Assembly (NCBI GenBank): GCA_904066235.2
Contig: CAJFCV020000003.1
Span: 8,556,001-8,620,000 of the forward strand
Origin: Bursaphelenchus xylophilus
Lineage: Eukaryota > Nematoda > Chromadorea > Rhabditida > Aphelenchoididae
Reading direction: 5' to 3'
DNA: 64,000 bases
Positions 59,122-64,000 of this stretch are shown here, one piece after another. A model generated the notes under the pieces. That model made no database searches and was not told the origin of the DNA. It saw only the letters and a program-made list of their open reading frames with translations. Every line of letters starts with the position of its first letter. The first letter of the stretch is position 1. The position numbers and the translations under genes are program-made.

Positions 59122-59391
59122 AACACATCAGTTGTTCTTCTGCTTTTATTTCGTTGTTAATTTTACGCTTTTTGGAAATGAGTGGGTTTTAATAAGCATC
59201 GTATACAATGGTTGCCGAAATATTTGTAAGGATGGGCGCAGCTCGCAAAACCATTTTTTGACGGCAATAATTTGGCGTGTAAATGTTTTTGTGTCTTCAA
59301 GTTGTTATTGAGCCCATTTTGATCGTTTTTACTTATATCTTGAGGAATCTAACGGGGTTTTGTTGTCAAATTATATTATCCATGATGTTCA

Positions 59392-59670
59392 TATAACCAA
59401 GGTGATTTATATCTGGCGGCAAGGTCGGTATGCCGATGATTTTTTACGCCTACTTGGCCAAAAAAAATTCCAAGTTTCAGCGATTTCGGCCCGAAAATCA
59501 TTCTTGAAGACTTTGGGAAGACATAGAAAGGTCAATTCAAGGTTTTGTTTGAAATTCAGTCGGTTGAAAATAGCGGGTCTCAGCTCCAGAAAAAATTATT
59601 TTTGCTAAGTAGGCGTAAAAATTCATCGGCATACTGAGCTTGCCGCCAGATATAAATCACCTTGGTTATA
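59392..59670. mobile_element. 279-bp MITE with 66-bp inverted ends
   Basis: The ends read TATAACCAAGGTGATTTATA at both sides in inverted orientation, followed by CTGGCGGCAAG and ATGCCGATGA wording. A TA target duplication is consistent with the flanks. Tc1/mariner-type MITE likely. No coding. Confidence 0.75.
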
Positions 59671-60552
59671 TATTGTTTTAGCTTTTAGGGGTTAAAATTG
59701 TGGTTTTTGTGTCTGGAAAGGTCTTGTCTTGTAAACATAGTAAGCAATGTTTACTTTTTCGGTTTTATCAATTTTATTTTTTCGGTTTTTACTTTTCAAT
59801 TTTTTTGCACCGTTTGTGATTTTATTGTAAACTCTCGAAGTTTGGTTGTGAACGCTCAAGTCACGTTCTTCGAAGGTCTTTGATGATTTCAACGATTTTT
59901 TTGCTGAATTTTGATCAAACTTATACTATCCGTCAGACACATTTTTGCGGCCCCATTTTATCGCATTTTTGTTGAAGTCAAATCTTTTTGGTAAAATACG
60001 GTTCTCATTTCGTTAGGAGTATTTTTACATGTTTTTAAGTTGAAAGTAGTTTGTTCCATCTGTCTCGTGGTGTTTCTTATCAAAAAAGTGCAACTTGGGA
60101 TATTTTTTCCAAACCAATGCCGGGTCCTTCGCGAATGTTGTTCTTTGACCCCCAACCTTGTTTATTTTGTTTCTGAAAAAAGAGAGCTGATAATATCAAC
60201 GGGGAAGCGTTGATAAACTCGGTGACTTTATTAGCTTTGGGTTGGTTGAGAAAGGGAGAGCAAAGTTTAAAAAACTGGGTGTCTGACATGAGGATTGTGA
60301 AACTTGAGGTGTCTGCTATGAATATTTTGGGATCATAGTTTAATTTACAACTGGCTTTTTAACGTTTTTACAGCAAAATTTGCCGACTGCACTGTAGGGG
60401 AAAACAACTTTCAATATTCGCAGTTTTATTTAATATTTTTTTAACTTATTATAATATTTAGGACGGCAGGGATGTCTCTCTTTTCAATATCAAAACTACT
60501 TTCAAAAATACTTTAGATCTAAACCCAAGTAACATCCGATGGCCTGATATCA

Positions 60553-60768
60553 TGGCCGGCCCAAGTCCTGGGTAGTTCCTTGATCGCCCTTCCGATACGT
60601 GATGTTTGGCTGTTCTTTGCGGGCGCATTCTATGGTCATTCGGGTCGAAAGAACCTCCCAGTCCCGTTTATAAAAGAAGAAGTGGAAAATCGCACGAAAC
60701 AGTCTCTTCCCCACTGCTAGCACGTGGTTTCCTAAATTAAATTGTTTGTAAAATACGTTTTCGATCAT
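60553..60768 (-). CDS. Small ORF, possibly a short gene or terminal exon
   Basis: A 71-72 codon frame starting MIENVFYKQFN, with an internal TTTAATTTAG that could act as an acceptor. It continues GNHVLAVGKRLFRAIFHFFF and ends GDQGTTQDLGRP with TGA. GC content is higher than the surroundings and AATAAA follows about 120 nt downstream (near 60430). No homologue recognised. Confidence 0.3.
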
Positions 60769-61211
60769 TGAAAGATTGTAGAAATGTCTGTCGGTTTAAA
60801 AATGGGCATGTTTTATAGATTTTATATTGTTTTAGTCATTGGAACTGGGAAATTTGGAAAATTTTGTTGTTCTTTGCTAATCATGAATAGAAAGGGAATG
60901 GCTATGACTGAATATAGATTTAAGCATCCCATAGAGGATAAGTACCAATCCTAATTTTTATATATTGTTGTAGATTGACAGGAAAATAAAAATTTAACTT
61001 GAATAGTTCCGTTTTGTAATTAAATTTCCCATTTTTTGCGTCTTAACGGTGCATTTTCCCTTTAGGGCATTTGCAGAAATATCCCATACACTCTGTTTCT
61101 ATCTAATTGCTCATTTATTCTACGGTATTTTACATTTTCCCACGTTTTTTACAAATTTTTGTCTAATTTTCATTTATAATTTTCGACTTTCTTTCAGACT
61201 CGACGTTCAAC

Positions 61212-62755
61212 ATGTCCGGCGAATCTAAGTATGGAATCGAAACGGATGCCATGACCCTCCAGCGTTTCGTTCTCCAGGAACAACGGAAACATCCAAACGC
61301 ATCTGGAGACCTAACAGCATTATTGTCATCACTTCTGACAGCTGTAAAAGCGATTTCAACGGCTGTCAGAAAGGCTGGACTGGCACAGCTTTACGGATTA
61401 GCTGGAAACACCAATGTTCAAGGCGAGGATGTGAAGAAATTGGATGTTTTGAGTAATGAGCTCATGATTAACATGTTGAAGTCATCGTATTCGGTGTGCG
61501 CAATGGTATCGGAGGAAAATGATGAGGTAAATATATGTAATTTTGAATGTTCATAATCTAATTTGAGTTTGGAAACTTATGCAAGATCTTGTTTAGACGT
61601 TTTCATTTTTTTGTGGTGAGGTCCATCTATGTTGAACATGACTTCCAAATGTTATGAAAATACTTTCAGATTATTATGGTGGACGCTCATCGTGAAGGAA
61701 AATACATTGTTACGTTTGATCCACTCGACGGATCATCCAACATTGATTGTTTAGTATCTATTGGTACCATTTTTGGAATTTTCAAAAGACCTGACGACGA
61801 TGGGCCATTCAACCTCACAGATGTGCTCCAGAAGGGCGAAAACATGGTCGCCGCTGGCTATGCGCTCTATGGATCGGCTACGATGGTTGTACTGAGCACT
61901 GGAGACGGAGTTAACGGCTTCACATTAGACCCGGTAAGGATAATATAAAAATGAATAGATTTTTTGGGGTTTGTTTGTGAAAGGCGGATATGAATGAAGT
62001 TTATATTGAGTATTGTTTTGTTTCAGAGTGTGGGAGAGTTCGTCCTCACCAATCCGGACATGAAATGCCCGAAGAAAGGAAAGATTTACTCGGTAAATGA
62101 AGGATACGCAAAGAAATGGTCCTCAGGCGTTTCGGAATATGTTAAGACCCGTAAATTCCCAGAAGATGGGAAGTCAGCCATGGGACAACGATACGTAGGG
62201 TCCATGGTTGCCGATGTCCATCGGACTTTGCTCTACGGAGGCATCTTTATGTACCCTGCCACTAGTGATGCTCCAAGTGGAAAAGTAAGTGATATCTTGG
62301 TAAATATGCGGGATGTAAAAGAAGCGATTAGAGATTTTGAAAGATTTATTTTCTGAGGGTCCAATTTGGAAACTGGATTTGTCTGGGATTGAAATTTGGC
62401 TGAGCTTTGAGCTTCCTTTCGATATAAATTTTTGGTTCGTTGGGACCAAAATAGGGGTAAAAATTAAAATGCTTAGAAGTGATTCTTCAAGAAAGTGTAG
62501 GGCCTACTGAGTATTTTAAGGTATGAAATTGGGTACATAAATTATTTTTTATTCCCGTTTTAGCTCCGTCTTCTCTACGAATGCAACCCAATGGCCTATA
62601 TTCTGGAACATGCTGGAGGCCTTGCTGTGAAAGATTCCAAAACTAGAATCTTGGATATCCAACCCAAGAAGATTCATGAACGATCGCCCATCTTCCTCGG
62701 CTCCAAGGAAGACGTCGAAGAGTTGGTTGAATACCTGAAGAAAAACGAACTCTAA
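61212..62755 (+). CDS. fbp-1: Fructose-1,6-bisphosphatase
   Basis: Gluconeogenic enzyme that removes the 1-phosphate of fructose 1,6-bisphosphate; Mg-dependent and inhibited by AMP. Exons: 61212-61526, 61670-61933, 62027-62284, 62564-62755, all phase 0, 342 residues. Motifs: the N-terminal AMP-site region ([20 protein letters not shown]), the SEEND metal ligand, the catalytic metal loop [39 protein letters not shown] and the C-terminal [20 protein letters not shown] (the last spans an intron). Length equals the animal enzyme. The ATG lies 14 nt after a TTTCTTTCAG acceptor. Poly(A) signal near 62824. Confidence 0.97.
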
Positions 62756-62982
62756 AATAACTTTGCCAATCCCTCAGACTCAACAGATTGTGTATTATAA
62801 GAAAACAAATTTCGTATATATGTAATAAAGTAAATACGTGTAGTTTTGTGGAAATATTTTTTTGTACTAGACGATTTGATATTGTAGTAGGAGATTTGAA
62901 GGGGATAAGGGAAAATTACTGAACATTGGGTTTACACAGTATTTCGAATGAAAGTTGAGATCAAGGTCCGAATTTGTAGGGT

Positions 62983-63578
62983 TTATAAGATTGTGCAGAC
63001 TTTGGATGCCTTCTTGGGCCGTTTCTTTCCGTCATTTCGCATCTTGGTCACTGCATCGTGTACCGATTTTTTGTACTCGATCTGAAAATGGGTAGTTTAG
63101 AAAAGTTGAAACAATTTTTTACGGATATTTGAAGGCTCTGCAGGGACTGTTTCCGAAAAAGATGGGTAAAAGCTGTGAAAAAAACAATATTTTTTTATTT
63201 TTTTTTTTGATGGATAATATAATTTTATCCCCAAAAATGAACTGAAATTGTAAAATATGGCCTATAAAGTTTCAATGGAACACTGTAATTTAATTTTTGA
63301 GCTAGAAATGACCTGAGACTTACACTATTTTCCCTCACAACATCATCATCTTTAGTCATCAGCCCCATGAAAGTCAGGCGATAAAGTCCGGTCAAGGGAT
63401 CTCTGACTCCTCTGCTTAATGCAGCCTGCAAATCCAGCAAACTGACGTTGTATTGAGATTGCAAGTGATTGAATGTGCGGTAGACCATCTTCTGAACGGC
63501 CATATCTGGATGCTGACGATCTCCGGATAATTCTAGGGAATCCGAAGGATAATTCGCGTGCGAGAGCCAACTGCAGTT
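62983..63578 (-). CDS. C-terminal exons of an unrecognised protein ending in a CaaX box
   Basis: Two exons in phase 0: 63578-63324 and 63081-62983 (stop TAA). The first opens NCSWLSHANYPSDSLEL and contains a helical part (MAVQKMVYRTFNHLQSQYN) and GLYRLTFMGLMTKDDD. The last ends with a strongly basic stretch, RNDGKKRPKKASKVCTIL. The C-terminal CTIL is a CaaX motif (X = Leu, so geranylgeranylation is expected), and with the polybasic run it predicts membrane anchoring. The N-terminal part must lie in or beyond 63580-64000; a candidate upstream frame there (LPQTNPIIILVDNLLRIFD) did not join in phase. I do not recognise the family. Confidence 0.6.
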
Positions 63579-64000
63579 CTAAAAAAAGTCGTGTATTGTT
63601 TGGGGAATTCTGTGGGGAGCCTATATTTTCAATTTTTTGACAGTACCTAATGCTATTGCCGAAATACGAAAGTTTATTCAAAATCTCCATGATTTAGACT
63701 ACATTTTTTTGATTCTAAGCTGTTTTTTCAATCTCCCAACTTCAATTGAATTGAAAATCTCTTGGAAGATTATTAGTCAACGCCTGCTCCGTTTTTCTAT
63801 TCAAGTTTCAAGTCCGCCTAAGGCTATTTTTGCAGCGGATTACCAATTTATTGATCCTAAGCCTTCCTTTATCCAAAGCTTATTGGGAATTTTTATAAGG
63901 GATGAGATTCCGAATCCTTCATGCATTTCGAAACTGTCAAAAATTCGCAAAAGATTGTCAACAAGTATAATGATAGGATTAGTCTGTGGGAGGTCTTCTG

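Larger units (their letters stand above)
57501..61211. other. Intergenic region with repeats and weak gene candidates
   Basis: Divergent spacer between peroxiredoxin and fructose bisphosphatase. Listed separately: possible duplicated-exon gene 58228-59121, MITE 59392-59670 and a small ORF 60553-60768. The rest is AT-rich without clear signals. Confidence 0.4.

Noticed and set aside
63840..64000. Possible upstream exon of the CaaX protein
   Set aside because: The frame ends at a TTG|GTAATC donor whose phase creates a stop on joining to 63578; left unassigned.

Overview
The window is a piece of nematode nuclear genome. Short introns end in TTTTCAG or TTTTTAG, many start codons lie 1-40 nt behind a free-standing TTTCAG (typical of spliced-leader trans-splicing), and the proteins are animal proteins with nematode-like architecture. 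The sequence alone does not fix the species. All coding calls come from reading exons by eye: splice phases were checked by hand, but no database search was possible.

Layout, left to right. 1-2126 (+): 3' part of a YME1L-type mitochondrial i-AAA protease. 2938-4258 (+): small immunoglobulin I-set protein. 5161-9870 (-): MBLK-1/E93-type transcription factor with two Psq helix-turn-helix domains; its introns hold two transposon relics. 13193-14893 (-): phosphopantetheinyl transferase (AASDHPPT type). 16161-16871 (-): TRAP-beta. 17180-18219 (-): electron transfer flavoprotein beta. 18.2-23.8 kb: poorly resolved, with isolated exon candidates. 23769-25977 (-): secreted noggin/trunk-like cystine-knot protein. 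26-32.8 kb: gene-poor, with a hAT-like MITE. 32788-43175 (+): complete 20-exon non-muscle myosin II heavy chain. 43661-44016 (+): tiny histidine-rich secreted peptide. 44469-47225 and 49229-51102 (-): tandem duplicate of a saccharopine-dehydrogenase-like oxidoreductase. 53712-56340 (+): ALDH7A1-type aldehyde dehydrogenase. 56519-57500 (-): mitochondrial peroxiredoxin 3. 61212-62755 (+): fructose-1,6-bisphosphatase. 62983-63578 (-): C-terminal exons of an unrecognised protein ending in a polybasic CaaX box.

Most genes are housekeeping: mitochondrial quality control, redox and electron transfer, ER translocation, cytoskeleton and gluconeogenesis. Several can be linked loosely to lysine/aminoadipate metabolism (ALDH7A1, ETF-beta, the saccharopine-DH-like pair, and the PPTase by name only). 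Physical linkage does not prove a functional cluster.

The most unusual content is transposon biology. Two long-inverted-repeat elements (7818-8581 and 45169-46296) share CAAGG termini and 3-bp target duplications, and both carry tRNA-like modules with intact-looking box A and box B. One of them landed exactly on a 3' splice site, and its target duplication rebuilds that site. A mariner-like fold-back element sits inside another inverted-repeat element in a myosin intron, and a sister copy lies just upstream of a saccharopine-DH-like gene. Because that gene is tandemly duplicated, each paralogue supplies the empty site for insertions in the other. This makes the 44-53 kb region a natural record of at least four insertions after one duplication.
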